Positions 23,108-35,455 of a DNA stretch of 64,000 nt are shown here, in pieces; the stretch's first letter is position 1; every line of letters starts with the position of its first letter. Position numbers and translations under genes: made by a program. Location: assembly GCA_002205965.3 (NCBI GenBank), contig NADL03000657.1, forward strand, positions 682,001-746,000, given 5' to 3'. The stretch comes from Kappaphycus alvarezii. Lineage: Eukaryota > Rhodophyta > Florideophyceae > Gigartinales > Solieriaceae. The notes beneath the pieces are model-generated. The model ran no database searches, was not told the origin of the DNA, and was given only the letters and a program-made list of their open reading frames with translations.

Positions 23108-24108
23108 TGTAGTGCAATGCGCTGTGCGCAGTTCTTGTCGTCTAGGAATGGAACACCGTCAGACAGTGAGAAACCCAACACACACACACGACGACCCACA
23201 GGGTGTTCGTTGTCCCTCTTTCACTTCAACCACCCTGCGATGCTGTAGCATAGCTCGCCGACGGCAAGGAGAAGTGGTGTTGAAAAAGCGGGGGTATTTT
23301 CTTGGACGGCTGGACGGTATACTTGTACTCTGGGTTGTAAGGCCGGACCATGGTCCGCAGAATGCTAGAAACTTGGTATGGGTAAATTCTAAAGAACCAT
23401 GGACACCACGGGTGTAATACAGGAAGAACAAGATGTATTATTTGGTCAGCTATGGTGATCATCTCCTTTGGAGATGAGGACGTTGTCACCAACAATAACC
23501 TTGAAGTTCATATTTGTATATAGACGCCGGAGTCCGGGGCGCCAAGCGTGAGTAAATATCACAAAAAACAACAAAAGGGTGAGTATAATAGTGGATAGGG
23601 GGGGCGGATAGAAAGGGGGACCCGGGTGGAAAAACTTGGATACAGCCAAAGTTGGCGATTTTAAGGTTTCTGCAAAAGCGGAAGTTGGGAGTCAAGTTCA
23701 GAGCCAACAACGGGGTAGCTGTTTAATCTGGGGTCCTAGTGGCCAGTTAGTTATAAATACTAGGTAGCCAGGTTAAGGTTATCTAGGGCGGCGGAGCGAG
23801 TGAGTTTAGGGTCAGCCAAGTCAGGGAGATCCAAGTTAGAGATAAGTAAAGTCGACACTTGGCCCAATAGGGGCCTATTACTTGCGAAAATGTTAGGTGC
23901 CATTTGGGGCCGAGTAGTCCAGATTGAAAGCCCTCAAGCCTAATCGGGTGAGGATGCAGTACCAAAAATAATAGTGGGCGACAAAAACATTGCCCTTACT
24001 GTACTGTAAAGTACAGTAACTGCTTGTTAGCAGTGAATCAGATCAATAAAAATCTCATAAAATTAGCTCTGCCGATGGTAATACAGTATGTGTGCCAATT
24101 TCATTACA
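23108..24108 (-). repeat. 5' LTR of element D (right copy)
   Basis: It is collinear with 13127-14146 at high identity with scattered substitutions and small indels. It starts TGTAGTGCAAT and ends ATTACA on the plus strand. The differences between the two LTRs date the insertion as older than that of C or the solo LTR. Confidence 0.88.
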
Positions 24109-24611
24109 GGACGAACCGCTAAAATTGTATCTGGTAAAAAAATCTCTGCTGAACTATCCATTCGTCAATTAGGTCATCGAAGAATCATTTATATCTCAAC
24201 AAAGCCATAAAATAGAAGTTCCAGAAGTAAATATGCCAACCCATATTCTCGAATAAGGCTAGGTGCGAAGAAATCCCCACACAAATTATTAAAACTTTAT
24301 CCAAATAATATTTCAGCCCCAACATACTTCGAATCCACTCTTTTTCATAAACTTTGACGGTAAAAAGCCAGACTAGATGCTATAAAAAAAATTTAATATC
24401 TTTCTCCGGGCATTTGCGGATTTAAATCATCAAGCTTGTGTCGAAGGCCTTCCAAAGCTACTCAAAGTAGAATTCTCTGTATGTAATATCAAAACGGCTG
24501 AATTACTCACTATCTGTAACCTCCTCCAAACAAACATTTCGAACTCCAATTTTCTTTGCATATGCATCAACAATGTGATAAAGCCGGAGCAATAAATCCA
24601 CAATTATCTAA

Positions 24612-24811
24612 GCGAGACATTCCGTAAAACATAACGCTGAAAACAAGAAAAAGTAAGACTGGAAGCTTTTTTTTAAATAGTCCTAGAGGGAATAAATGAA
24701 TATTTATCGAAGCGAGACATTCCGTAAAACATAACGCTGAAAACAAGAAAAACTAAGACTGGAAGCTTTTGTTTAAATATTCCTAGGGGGAATAAATGAA
24801 TATTTTTATTC
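24612..24811 (+). repeat. 100-bp tandem duplication
   Basis: Two head-to-tail units (24612-24711 and 24712-24811) share AAGCGAGACATTCCGTAAAA and the following sequence with few changes. Each carries a TCCTAG...GGGAATAAATGAATATTT block. No coding role is visible. Confidence 0.85.
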
Positions 24812-24830
24812 CCCCTAGGACTATTTAAAC
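24771..24830. repeat. 25-bp inverted repeat (hairpin)
   Basis: Arms 24771-24795 and 24806-24830 are inverted copies with one mismatch and a 10-base loop, including a perfect TCCTAGGGGGAATAA/TTATTCCCCCTAGGA core. It sits at the end of the second tandem unit. The first unit has only the left arm. Confidence 0.85.
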
Positions 24831-27800
24831 CCCTCACAGAAAACACATCAGTATCAAACTGGAATGGAAACGGCTCAAGCAAAGTTTATGCTTTCTATTG
24901 TCGAGACTCCTCGACATTTTGTGTACCTTCAAACAAAAACATCACCATGTCGTTGACGTAGTTATAACGCCTCTTAAAAATCAGTAACATACAAAAGAAC
25001 TTATGCATCTCTCTATCTATCTATCCTATTCACAATATGTTCCTAAATGAATAAATGCATTTCTTTTACTATTTTCTGCGTAGAATGGAAACCAATGATC
25101 AACTAATAAGGGCTTTAATATATAACTATGCAGCGAAACTCGCATTAAATCTATTTTTGACTATTTATAGTTGCTCAAAATCAATAAAAGCATGGTGAAT
25201 TCTGCTAACAAAGGCATATCATCTCAGAAAATTCCAATAAAAATTGGCTTTCTTGCTTCTAAGTGCTCATCTAGGCACAACGTGATAGAATAAAGAAAAA
25301 TGCCCTCTATCTGTCGCTACGGATATAACTGTTGGCCATTGCAGTTGTTATCGTCAAAAATTACTCAGGAAGCGATTTAAAGGTGTTCCTCGACGCTTTG
25401 GACTGAGTGGAATCCAACGGCTATATCTACGCAGCCTACAAACAGCCCATTGCAGTACCTTAAAATTCTTTTCAATCAAAAATATTCTTTACAGGTCACA
25501 AGAACTATATCAGAAGTACCACATTTTAAGTCACCATCGCATACCGAGCCGTTCACGTCAACTCCTCGGTACAGGGCAATAAAAAAATTCGTCGACCAGA
25601 TTTTTGTTTACATCAGTTTAATTTCTCCTACAAACTTTTTTTCTAGCCTCAGCCAATCGAATGGAACATTCAAGTGGTTCCCAGATCATTCGCGCTATGG
25701 ACGAGATCCACATTTTGTCACTGAAAACATTTTACCTCTTCCACGGACTCAAAATGTTTCAATTGCGGAAATTTGGGCCATATTGATCGTCAATGCTATC
25801 AACCATTTGATTTTGGTCGCATAATCGAGAATCTCATTGAATTTGTGCTGCACAAAGAGACAACCAAGCAGAAATTAATTTTGAGAAAGATTTTAGGGTG
25901 AGATTCTGAGCCCATTACTTACATTTCAAACATATATTTTGATATTGCGAAGAACTATGATGGAATAATTCAGCCCTTACGTGTTACAAGAGAAGAAAAA
26001 AGTACGTTTTTTAAAAGAGCACTAGAAGAAAATGATGATGACACCTCAGTTCTGGAATCAGAGCAATTTTCTGATTCCCATTATATTGTAGTTATTCAAG
26101 CTTCTCGCACATCATAGTTGCACACGTCGCTTACCATATCTTCACTTCCATTTTATAAAGGTAATGTCAATTACAGTATCTTCAGAACCACGATACTTTA
26201 GAACCCACTCTCTACGATCGATAAGAGCACGGTCACTAAAAAGTGGACTGCATCATTTAGCGATCCTCATCACTTATTTCACACATCAGAGTCTCTGAGG
26301 TTATTTAATAACCACTAGAAGGTTATTTGACTTGCGTCAGCCACCAACACATTGCCGAAAGATAATACATTGTACTCACTACTGTTTATTTGGATGAATA
26401 GTATACCGCAATCTGTATCACCCGAGTATGTCTTAAAATAGAAACAAACACGGAATCATTTACGTACTAATCTTTTACTCACCGCCCTTGTTGCGATTAT
26501 TGCTGATCTCCATCTTATTAAAGTCGAAAATTCATTGATATAAATGACTTTGGCACTAATTTGTGTAACACATCTATCTATGCAATGATGCGTGTCCCGA
26601 GAACGGTGCTCAACTCCCATGCATCGTCTTGTCATTATCTTAGGAATTATAACGTTACATGGAAACGAACATGAAGGCGTCTCCGTCCTTACTAAATCTT
26701 TAAGCCAGGCTATAGCATCTATGCTAGCCTAGAAACTGTAAATATACATATGGCAGCTCTTGGTATCGCCATTCTCGATTTAAATTTGCTTTTGATCGTC
26801 GGTAATCTCCTTTTTGTACTTGAAAGGATATAATGGACAGACAGCGGATCGTACCAGACATTGTATAAAAAGTGTTGCATAGCCAACGGTACTGCTAGAC
26901 TATCCCAGTAGTACTATAGCTAAACCATCTATAAATCGGTTAAAACATCAGGGATACACCATTTTCCTGGGCAGAACTAAGTTGATTGCACAGGAAGTTT
27001 CTGGCACCCCTCGGATTTCAAATTCTGCAGTCTCCTTATGCGCACCAGTCCCCTGGATAAAGCTGCCGAGGCGCTTGCAATGTCAAGGCATATCAGTTGT
27101 GCTTTCCATACTTGTCAAAGCTATAAGAAAGGGTTGCATCGTTTTCAAATTATTTTTACTCCAATTGATTGTATATTCAATCGAAAAATTGCTTTTGACT
27201 TTTTCCGGCTTCGGAGATTCCCCTAGATCCTTGTTGTTAATCGTTATACAAATTTATCATCTGTGTTATAATTACTACCCAATAAGACTACCCAAATAAT
27301 CCACAGTGGTTTTTTTGTCTGCTGGTTTACAACTTATGTTGGCTTCCCGGGGAAATGAGCGATATTAAGAATCGCATTTTGACTATCAAGTAAATCGATA
27401 CTCTCGAAAAGTTCGCTGGTACTCAGGTACTGATCTCTGGCGACGACTTTCAAAATGCACCGGGAACGTTTTTTGGCTACCAGGACCTCTAGTGAAAAAT
27501 ACTCAACAAGATCACTGAAGATTCCCCCGGGTCTGACACTTCCATCGTACTCCAGCTGAATAAAAAGACCATGAATGAAACCACGGACCTGATGGTCTAG
27601 CTCTATCACTGATTTTATTTGGAACAATCAGTAGATTGTATTCACACCTTACACCCTTACTATATTTTGCTGACTGCATGCGGGCTATGGACATAGCTAT
27701 AATTTAAAAGTTGGATCCCAGTGTGGAGCAAGTCCTCCGATGGGAATTCCAAGAACATGAACCACCTGCTGCTGACCTAAGGCTATATGTACCTGGAAAG

Positions 27801-27832
27801 AGAATTAAAAGATTCAGAAGTGGCCCGAAGAG
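24831..27832. other. AT-rich DNA with no recognised gene
   Basis: Short open frames (for example 25450-25824 plus, 26982-27299 plus) have no domain I recognise. Given the copia RT fragment just downstream, upstream copia gag or integrase remnants may be hidden here, but I could not identify any. Confidence 0.4.
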
Positions 27833-28800
27833 GTGAAAAGGTGCAAGACAAATAAATCTGGGTTCCGGCGAGAACACAGGAGGCGAAATATAATAAATCG
27901 AATATCATACCAGTTTCCAAAAGGGATTGGACGCTTTTCTATGCATCAGATCAACTCTTACAATTATTATCTAGCCAATTCATTATATCACCTTAAGTCT
28001 ACTTTACAGAAGTTCTCGCTCCAACTGATTTTGGCAAGTGACCTCTACTTTGACGCAGCAAGTATAGAATAAATACGTGTCCTTCTAGACTGGATCATAT
28101 TAGAATTGTCACTGCGCGAGGATCTAAAAAAACACCCCAACGTATTGAGTGTTACATTTCTGCTGATAGTCAGGAATAAGGGCGCAAAAAGAGAGCCAGG
28201 TAAAGCATGGTATGTTGTACAGGATTTCAAGGACGATGAATCACGCAACAAAAGTTACTCAGCAGCTACTGCTGCGATACAGCTCTAATAGCTTGGTCAA
28301 AGCCTTATCATCTTTATTTGGCTTTTGAATTACGTCTTAAAATAAGACAAAAGCTTACCTACAGTCTGAGAAAAAATGCGGCAATGATATGTAAAGCCAC
28401 CAGAAGCTTGCCACACCAGAAGATCGACAGAAATGACTTGCTGAGAATTCCCAAGCAGTTTTATTATTTGCTTTTTCGAACGAAGACTAAGACGCAACAA
28501 TTTGGACTCATCTTGGTATTGAACAGCGAAAAGAAAAGGTTTACATTTTACACCCGCTTGCCTTTAAATATCCTAGTGCGCAAGAGTTCAAGACTATGAG
28601 GATACTTTTTGGATGGAAGCTTCCATGCCGGTACAAAAGACTATATTACCATGAAAGTCATACAAAAGAAACTCTTATGTCTAAAACAAAAGAGAGAGGT
28701 AATTTGAAACTTGCTGGAATGCCATTGTCGACTACAATCGACGTTATCTAGTGGATTCAAACGAAATGTATACGCAAAGTAAAGCTGCTGCTACTACACG
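27833..28800 (+). pseudogene. Ty1/copia reverse transcriptase fragment
   Basis: One frame from 27833 is broken by a stop at 28070-28072 and open again from 28106 to 28288. It carries FDAASIE, LREDLKKHPNVLS and GKAWYVVQDFKDDE, in the order of the copia RT entry region (lead-in, then K.R.VVQG). A frame shift then gives LVKALSSLFGF and TKAYLQSEKKCGNDM near 28295-28395, matching the D.TQAYLQS motif A region. VKPPEA lies near 28390-28415. The rest of RT is too decayed to read. No LTRs or RNase H were found. I am fairly sure of the copia assignment. Confidence 0.65.
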
Positions 28801-30276
28801 CTTCATTTAAATAATATCTCAAGCTGCGCCAAAGACTCTAATGAATCACCCATACTCCCCCTGTCACCGCCTGTGTTGTGAACAAAGCTTCCCAGCTTAC
28901 CGATTATTTCCTCTGTATTCCCCAACTAATTTTGTTAACCACATCGCACTCCAAAGGTAAAACTATCCCCATCGTATAAATATACAAAGACCATTGGCGC
29001 AGCCATCTCTTTATATAAGAGTCAACAGTGACGTCAGAATTGCTGATAACACTGACTAATGGACTAAAATTGGCTTTCTATTTTATTATGCGACAACCAT
29101 AACCAGTGCAACCTCTCGCAGTTGAGCATAAGTAAACATTAGTTCAATCCAAAATAAGTACGGATAAATAAATATCAGCAGTATCACATGGACACTAAAA
29201 TAATTCAAACCTGCTGACTCTCTGTCTAAATTGAAAGAGATTTTAGCTCTCAGTTGTATCTTCAATGAAAGTATAAGCAAGCACTCTATGGAACAATTAA
29301 TTATTTGACACAGAATTCTTTTCATCGGCTAATATCATGATATATTGCAATCATTCGACGTGCGTGATTGGAAAAAGAATACTGGAACCAACTATAAGCC
29401 GTTATTTTTCTAACAAAACTTTGAACTGTTGCTTCCGAGTTTGATACTCTACCCTTTCTAATCCATAGCATCCTGCAATTGGCCTTTTTTTACATTTAGA
29501 AGAAGTGAATACTAAAAAGACTACCATTCATATCCATTTACTGGCTTGTAATTGGTGCTTTGATGCAAAAAACCCTCGAGTATATCAATGTCATACAATA
29601 CTGGATCGACACTACGTAAAGAAGGTAACAACATTTGAAACCCAAAATTCATTTTATATACTACCGGCCTCCGGCTTTTGCTACGAAGCCGAATCGTAGC
29701 CCAGACCTTTCTAGTGCATGCTATACAGGGCTAGCTCTACCTGGTATAGATACAAGACACCTGTTAAGGGACAGTCATTGTATTTCTTAGCGGCCTTGGA
29801 ATATTGCTACGAAGCTAAATCCATGTTTTGTACCTATCCGCAGTTCTTTCAACTGTACCAACTCTGATTTTCCTTAATTTTCTGCCATATCCCATTTAAA
29901 GGTTCGTAGCCATAGCCTTAATAATGTTTCGTGGAAGGGTTACTTACAGACTAGTATTTAGGATTTCTATCTCAACCAAACTATCCATTCCTCAATCGCC
30001 TCATCAACCCGTCGATCATACCTCAACAAATCAACAAACGAAAAAGTGACAGACAAAATAACTTCTTCCCACATATGCAGTAAACCCCTAGAATCCCACA
30101 AAACTGTTCTTCCAGCAAAAAGTACCAACAGTGGCTATAGTAGCACCTTATACCGAATTACAGTAAAATTATAAAAATATCTCTAAATTTCTTCTCTACT
30201 GTATTGAGAGCTGCAAACGTGTGAAACTTTACTTCATTGAGTATCTATCGTGTACACTGCAGGACTGACTATACGG
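28801..30276. other. No recognised gene
   Basis: AT-rich sequence with short frames only. It contains the repeat at 29706-29790. A GCTACGAAGC word recurs at about 29677-29686 and 29812-29821. Confidence 0.45.
29706..29790 (+). repeat. Dispersed repeat, copy 2
   Basis: It matches 12155-12235 in the same orientation. See that entry for the shared words. Confidence 0.5.
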
Positions 30277-30666
30277 CTAAGAACTAACCGAATGTTCCAC
30301 GTCAGGCACGTGCAGTGGGGCTCGCGATAGAATCGCCATTGCAATAGAAGACCACAGTGTGCAACTAATGCGCTGATAAATACGTCTGCGGATCACTGCT
30401 GTGGTTGTGTTGAACTTCTCTGCGATGCGCGGGATGAAGTCTTCGATGAACAGGGTAGAGGCGGGGGATGGGGCACCCAAGGAGTCGAAAGCCATGGGCT
30501 GAAACTTGAAGTTCGGTTCCTGGAGGGTGTTGTGCGAAGGGGGCGGGATGCGGCGTACCAGTTTGCGCTCCAGGTCTATGACTTTGTCTCGGTGGGTAAT
30601 GTCAGCGGCCCCGCCGGCCATTTGGGTGGCCCTTGTGCGCAACAGTGCTTGCCGCGCTGGCAGCAT
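30277..30666 (-). pseudogene. LINE-type C-terminal domain fragment
   Basis: The 129-codon frame contains PMAFDSLGAPSPASTLFIEDF, then IAEKF...VIRRRIYQRISCTLWSSIAMAIL. This matches in pattern the C-terminal end of the LINE protein at 35931-37031 (LPLSTLGGWHPSARDFADRV... then a long helix with regularly spaced Arg/Ala and an A.CLL end). It is an inference from pattern, not a database match. No RT lies upstream, so it is a lone fragment or from a different subfamily. Confidence 0.5.
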
Positions 30667-30989
30667 TATATATACCCCATTGTATAACTACATCTAACGA
30701 AATTCCATTACCGTAATGTAGTACAGTAGGTCGACAGTATCTTTCATCGATCGTTGGTGCGAGGTATTTTTTTTCTTATGTAATTTTTGCTGGCTCTAAT
30801 TTTTGACCCGTTGCGTCAAGTCTCAAACTTTACAGACATTTGTTGTCTGGACAGCTGGGGTCATATTTAAGAGATGAGTTGGATAACCGAGCCTCTTACC
30901 GTGTAGTGATGGCAGGTTCCATCCTTTGTTATTTTAGGTTGATTATTGTTTTTTTTACTGAGCAAAAGGAAAAGAAGGGGGTATCTGAA

Positions 30990-31984
30990 CATAAAATGGT
31001 GTGCTGTTTTTTTCTTGCATCTTTTGACACCATAGAGACCATTGTGAAAACAGAGGGATTGAACGAGGACAAGGCTCGATTCCAAATCTCAGATTTGCAA
31101 GGAAAGGCTATTGCGTTTTATTATCGTTTACGTAAAACGAAAAGCTTTGTAATGACTGTAAGGACTTTCACAAAGTTTGAGAAACGATACTGAAGACGTT
31201 TGGGAGTAAACGTGAGCCAAGAAACGTAAGTGGCTCTGTCACTGTTCAGGGCATTAGAGGACGACGTTGCTCAATTGGTTGAGAAAGCTGATATTGCGTA
31301 AGATGCCGCTGGGTTAAACAGACGAACAGAAGTTTTTTCTGGCAATGGCTGCCATTAATGAGTGAGGTCTGTAAAAATATGTTTTGCATGTGGAAAAGGC
31401 ATATGGAGCATTTAAAAAATGTTTGATCACTTAATCAAAATTAAGAAATAGATTTCCAACGGACAAGAGTTCCAGTATAGATTGGTTTTTGGCGCCAGGT
31501 AGGTGGAATGGAGCGAAAAAACCTGAGGAAAAGATAGATTTTTTAGCGCATATCTTGGTGATTTTCATTTCTTGATACCTAAAAGAGTGAAGAGTCAAGT
31601 CTGTTTCTAGATCCATCTGGGTTAAGAATTGTCAGCCCTGGTTCGAATCCAGTTGCGAAAAATGTCAAAATTAATCTGCCAAAGTCTGGATACTGTGGAA
31701 AGATGGGGCAAGACCCAGCGAACTGCTGCGAAAAGCAGAGAGACGAGAAAGGTGCTAGTTCATGTGCTTACTGTGGGAAGCTTGGACACACAGAAGAAAA
31801 TAGTTGGAGTCAGATTGAGGCGAACGAGGAGAGTCTGAAAGCGAAATACAAAGATGAGGGTGTAAACATCATTCAGAATATGGATTCCGAAGCAGTTGCT
31901 GCAGTTCGGCGAGGAACAAGTGCTGAGCCGTTGCCAAAGCAACGTGCTCTTCAACGCGCTCTTTATCGGTCAGTCCCTCTATAA
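30990..31984 (+). pseudogene. Element E gag
   Basis: The frame ending 31193 contains TEGLNEDKARFQISDLQGKA, like the A/C gag. After several stops, a CCHC-like pair lies at about 31690-31810. The first knuckle (YCGKMGQDPANC) has lost its His. The second (CAYCGKLGHTEENS) has Ser in place of the last Cys. A TTCGAAT T-arm-like word at 31640 falls inside this coding frame and is probably coincidental. Confidence 0.65.
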
Positions 31985-32104
31985 GGCCCTAATGTTACTC
32001 ACATTGCAAACATTTTGGCCGCTGTCCTGATGCAACCGCCAAAGAAGAAATAAAGTAATTATCGGAAGAAGAGAATCACTCGTTTCAAGGGATTCGAGAC
32101 AGTG

Positions 32105-32726
32105 GAGAGTCTTGTGCAGCAGTATGACTTTATTTAAAGCCTCGTTGAAGCCAATAATGGAATAAGTTTTTGGCAGTTACAGCAAAGAGATGCGAAAGAG
32201 GATGAGAAAAAATTAAACAAGATGTTCAAGAACGCACCTGTTCGAGGGTCTATTATTAATGGTATAGATCCTGATACTGGCCAGTCTTCATCTGCTGTGG
32301 TAAGCCTGGAACGCGTTAAAGAGAGTTTAGGTGAAGATGCTAATAGAAATTTGTATGGGGCACTAGCTCCTGGAAGTACTTCAATTTTTCGCCGTCCCAT
32401 ATTGAAGATGTTGAATGCAAAAAAATAGCCATGATGTGAGTACGCTACCGGATAATGGAGCCCTCCTGATTATAATATCACATGAAGAGTGTAAAAACGT
32501 GCACCTGCGTCCAGAGTCAGCCTTGCGTAATATTACGGTTGCTGATGGGAAAACTGCGCAAGTTTTAGGAGAAGCCATAAAGGTTTCATTGTGCCTGGGT
32601 AAATTGACAGTTCCTTTGAATATCTTGGTCCTAGCCGATTCTCCGTTTGATTTGATTAATGGAATGTCAGTCATGGAAGCGCTTGGCGTCAGCAATGATC
32701 TGCACGGGCAGATGGCGAAGCCCTAA
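32105..32726 (+). pseudogene. Element E linker and protease
   Basis: The linker with NNGISFWQLQQRDAKEDEKK (about 32154-32214) parallels TGITFGQLLRGDAE of A. The protease frame 32415-32726 has LPDNGALLIII, where the DSG triplet of A is DNG. The second motif SPFDLINGMSVMEALG is near 32640-32690. The frame 32222-32428 lies between them and has no counterpart in A, so E has a longer linker. Confidence 0.65.
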
Positions 32727-33239
32727 ATCGGCTTTAGTGCCAACTCATTGCGACTTTGTTGCCAGTGTTCAATGAAATTCTTGATAAACTCAGCGGAGAA
32801 GATGCGAAATTGACACCTGACTCGGATGAAGAAGTCGTTGATGAAAGCGATAATGAAGCGGAAGGACTCGTCGTTGGTGACAAAGAAATGGATATACGAG
32901 GATATATTGTTAGTGTTCATGAGGTTCAGACTCGGCCAGTCCAGGTAGAAATGAATGGCATAGAGTATAAGGTGAATAAAACCTCCGGTCACGATCTGGC
33001 CCCTGGAAATGGTCAATTGTTAAAAACAGTCTGGAACAGGCCTGTTCTACACTCAAAAAACATGCTATCGGGCTCTGGTAGTCCTGAAAAAGTGAAAAAA
33101 CTGGCAAAGGGTTTTGGAGCTCTGCGAGTTGAATGGAGACCAAGCGGGGGTGTTGGTGATAGCTGTCAAGCACATACCGAAGGATATCGTGAAGAAGATG
33201 ACTTTTATGTTGCTCTAGTCGTAATAGGAGATTGTGGAG

Positions 33240-34030
33240 GCTTATATCTTCGATGAAACTTCTCAGGAGAAGGTTCTGTTGAACCAAACTTTCGAGTTGA
33301 ATGAATTTACATCAAAATCTAACAAGATGAAGAGGGGGCCGTTCAAACACAAGGAGATTACTAGGAAGGACGTTGAGAAGATGCTCAAGGCGGGAATAAT
33401 AGGGCACGTAAACACGTCTTTGTGCTTCAAAGTCGAGACTGAGTCGAATAAATACGGAAGGGAACGGTTTTATATTGGTCACAGGTCTCTGAATTAAAGA
33501 AGAAATACCAGAAGTTGGCCGCTTCCGAACATCTGTGATCCCTTCGATGATACGTAGGGAGGAGAGTTGTTCAAAAACCTCCACTTCACCTCTGGTTATT
33601 AGAATATTCGTTTGGACGGGAAGGGACAAGAAGTTTCGACATTTCGCTGTAGTCAAGGGTCTTTTTGATTCATCTTGTTGCCCTTTGGCGTAAAGTAATG
33701 ATCGCCGTGCTTCCAAAGAAAGCGACAACACTGTTCAGTGATTTAAACTTCGTACTCTCATATCTTCACAACAGCGTCGTCAAGTCGTCAGGATGGGCAT
33801 ATCACATTAAACGGCTGAATGCTGTCTTTGGGTAGTTGCTTAAGATTTGTTTGAAGCAAAATGTTAAGAAAATGAGAGTCTTGGGTAAGAAAAGATGAAC
33901 ATTTAGGACTCTTAGTAAGTAGTAGGGGGTGATAAGGAACCCAGAAAAGTCAAATTAAATTGTTAATGCGCAAGATCTACCTCGAAGAATGGGATGCGTT
34001 CATGTTTTGGTATTGACTAGTATTACAGGC
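33240..34030 (+). pseudogene. Element E reverse transcriptase (broken)
   Basis: The RT lead-in is KEITRKDVEKMLKAGIIGHV (about 33351-33410). ERFYIGHRSLN stands where RFC.DYR.LN is usual. A decayed motif A (FTSGY) is near 33585 and LPFGVK near 33680. The YxDD box is not visible. KKCAKIAATFNES near 34038-34075 matches the KYFAKTAAPL segment after RT in C. A LINE fragment interrupts the region at 34096-34144. Confidence 0.65.
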
Positions 34031-34095
34031 GGTTTGTGAAAAAATGTGCGAAAATCGCCGCGACATTCAACGAATCGACTAGTCCTGGAGAAAAT

Positions 34096-34144
34096 GGGGG
34101 GAACATTTGTGTGTTTTACTCTTGGAAAATATATCCGATCTATC
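34096..34144 (-). mobile_element. 49-bp 5'-truncated LINE tail inside element E
   Basis: It matches the 3' end of the repeat at 55471-55779 in reverse orientation (TTTTACTCTTGGAA...ATATCCGATCTATC). It is flanked by a perfect 9-bp duplication GGAGAAAAT (34087-34095 and 34145-34153). The end next to the C-run is shared with the other copies. Confidence 0.8.
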
Positions 34145-34153
34145 GGAGAAAAT

Positions 34154-35180
34154 TAAAGTGCGATTCCGAGGTTGAGGAGCCATTCACGAAGTTTGAAAAT
34201 GTCTTACCGCGCCTGCCGTACTTTCCTTGCCAGATTTATGCAGGGAAGTCATTGTGTACACCCGCGCCACGAAACTAGCAGTCTGTGTGGTACTCCTCCA
34301 GAAGGAAAATGCCTTCGGGGAGCATCTGACTTGAAATGCAAGCTGCACTACGCAATTGAAAGAGACAAATTATTTCACTTTTGAGCTAGAAGCACTAGCA
34401 GTCACCTTTGCGCTAGAAAATTTTCGGTCTTACCTTTTGGGTAGTGTATTTGTTTGGTATTCTGATCACCGCACGTTATGGGCTGTGTTTTCAAAATGGA
34501 TATTCATGACCGACTGGCGCAATCAAGTAACGTCATGGCAGAGCACGAATGTTTGGTATTCCTTAAGAATGGGGCGAAGAACGTGACAGTTGATTACTTG
34601 TCGAGAAAATTAAGACTGCAAGACTTCGACAGGTAATTCTCTCTAAAGCTTGAGATTAACAAATACAAACCAGAGGATCCAGACAGGTGAATGTCGAACA
34701 AAGGGGTTGCGAAGATGTCGGAGGGAATGGGACAGAGCTAGTTTTGAAGGAACCAGAACCGGACAGTCGAGATGAAGAAAGTCAGGAGCTGGGCATATTC
34801 CAGGGACAAGGTGCCACTCAAACACAAATTTTGGCGATGATTGATTTAAAAGAATGTGGGTAAAATTAAGATGAAGCGCTTGAGTGAGGTAAACTTTGCC
34901 TGACTACGTTGTATGGAAGAGGCGTCACAAAGAGAATCCGACGTGCAGAAAACATACTTTCTTTCTGAAGAAGTTGTATTTCATCGTAAGAAAGATGGAA
35001 TGAGGTTTTTTAACGTCAGCTGAAGCCCGCGTTGGAGTGCTCCGTGCAGCTCATGACTTAAAAGGCCACTTGGACTTGGGGAAGACGGAGCAGTCTGGCG
35101 ATGAGAGATTTTTAGTGGCATAGTGCTGCAAGGGATGTGTGGAAGTACTTCCAGTCAAGTGATGAGTGCCAAAAGAGTGC
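34154..35180 (+). pseudogene. Element E RNase H and integrase N-terminus
   Basis: RNase H shows LEALAVTFALENFRSYLLG and a YSDHRTLWAVF block at about 34385-34495, then VTVDYLSRK near 34583-34610, as in Ty3/gypsy. Integrase begins near 34960 with LRAAHDLKGHLDLGKT (HHCC half) near 35040-35085 and CCKGC near 35128-35142. Nothing of the DDE core is seen; the element ends or is truncated here. Confidence 0.6.
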
Positions 35181-35254
35181 GCACATGGCACGGTACCATT
35201 CATTGTTGAGATAGCTAGTGGCGGTGGTAGATCTTTATTTGTCATACAATGTCG

Positions 35255-35455
35255 CACAGAGGCGTGCGGAGGGTATTTATAAATTAACTACGGATGCGGG
35301 CGGCGGGTAGAAACTTGTCGCGCCTGCATTATTTGGAGACTAAATGCAAAACGGGTAACGAAGTCGCGGAGCTCCTGTTGAGGGGAGGAACCGCGACGGG
35401 AAGCAGCGAAGGAAGCAAGGCGGCGGAAAAAAGCCTTACCGTCGTCGCCCAAGGC
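35255..35455 (+). repeat. Inverted dispersed coding repeat, copy 1
   Basis: It matches the reverse complement of about 50938-51130 over ~190 bp. In both copies one frame reads LSRLHYLE, then NEV.ELLLRGG.AT and EGSK, and most differences keep that frame, so it was a protein-coding segment. The family is not recognised. Confidence 0.7.

Larger units (their letters stand above)
13127..24108 (-). mobile_element. Ty3/gypsy chromovirus, element D
   Basis: The element is on the reverse strand, about 10,982 bp long, with two ~1-kb LTRs. Reading right to left the order is 5' LTR, primer-binding site, gag with zinc knuckle, DTG protease, RT, RNase H, integrase, GPY/F module, chromodomain, a ~2-kb non-pol stretch, polypurine tract and 3' LTR. 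An integrase C-terminal chromodomain defines chromoviruses, which use it for targeting to chromatin. The flanks GGAAG (13122-13126) and GGACG (24109-24113) agree at 4 of 5 positions and could be a diverged target duplication. Every coding part is broken by stops or frameshifts. Confidence 0.9.
30990..35180 (+). mobile_element. Ancient Ty3/gypsy copy, element E
   Basis: The order gag, zinc knuckle, protease, RT, RNase H, integrase is preserved but every part is broken. The gag line NEDKARFQISDLQGKAIAFY, the TVADGK and SPFDLINGMSVMEALG protease motifs, and the linker all parallel elements A and C, so E is a distant member of that lineage. No LTRs were found at either end, so the limits are approximate. 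Confidence 0.75.

Noticed and set aside
31624..31660. T-arm-like word CTGGTTCGAATCCAG suggesting a tRNA gene
   Set aside because: It lies inside the zinc-knuckle coding frame of element E, no acceptor or anticodon stem could be formed around it, and the A box is poor.
35215..35250. GGTGGTAGATCTTTATTTGTCATACAATGTC shared with 37993-38030
   Set aside because: The match is only about 34 bp with no boundaries or duplications, so I could not define an element.
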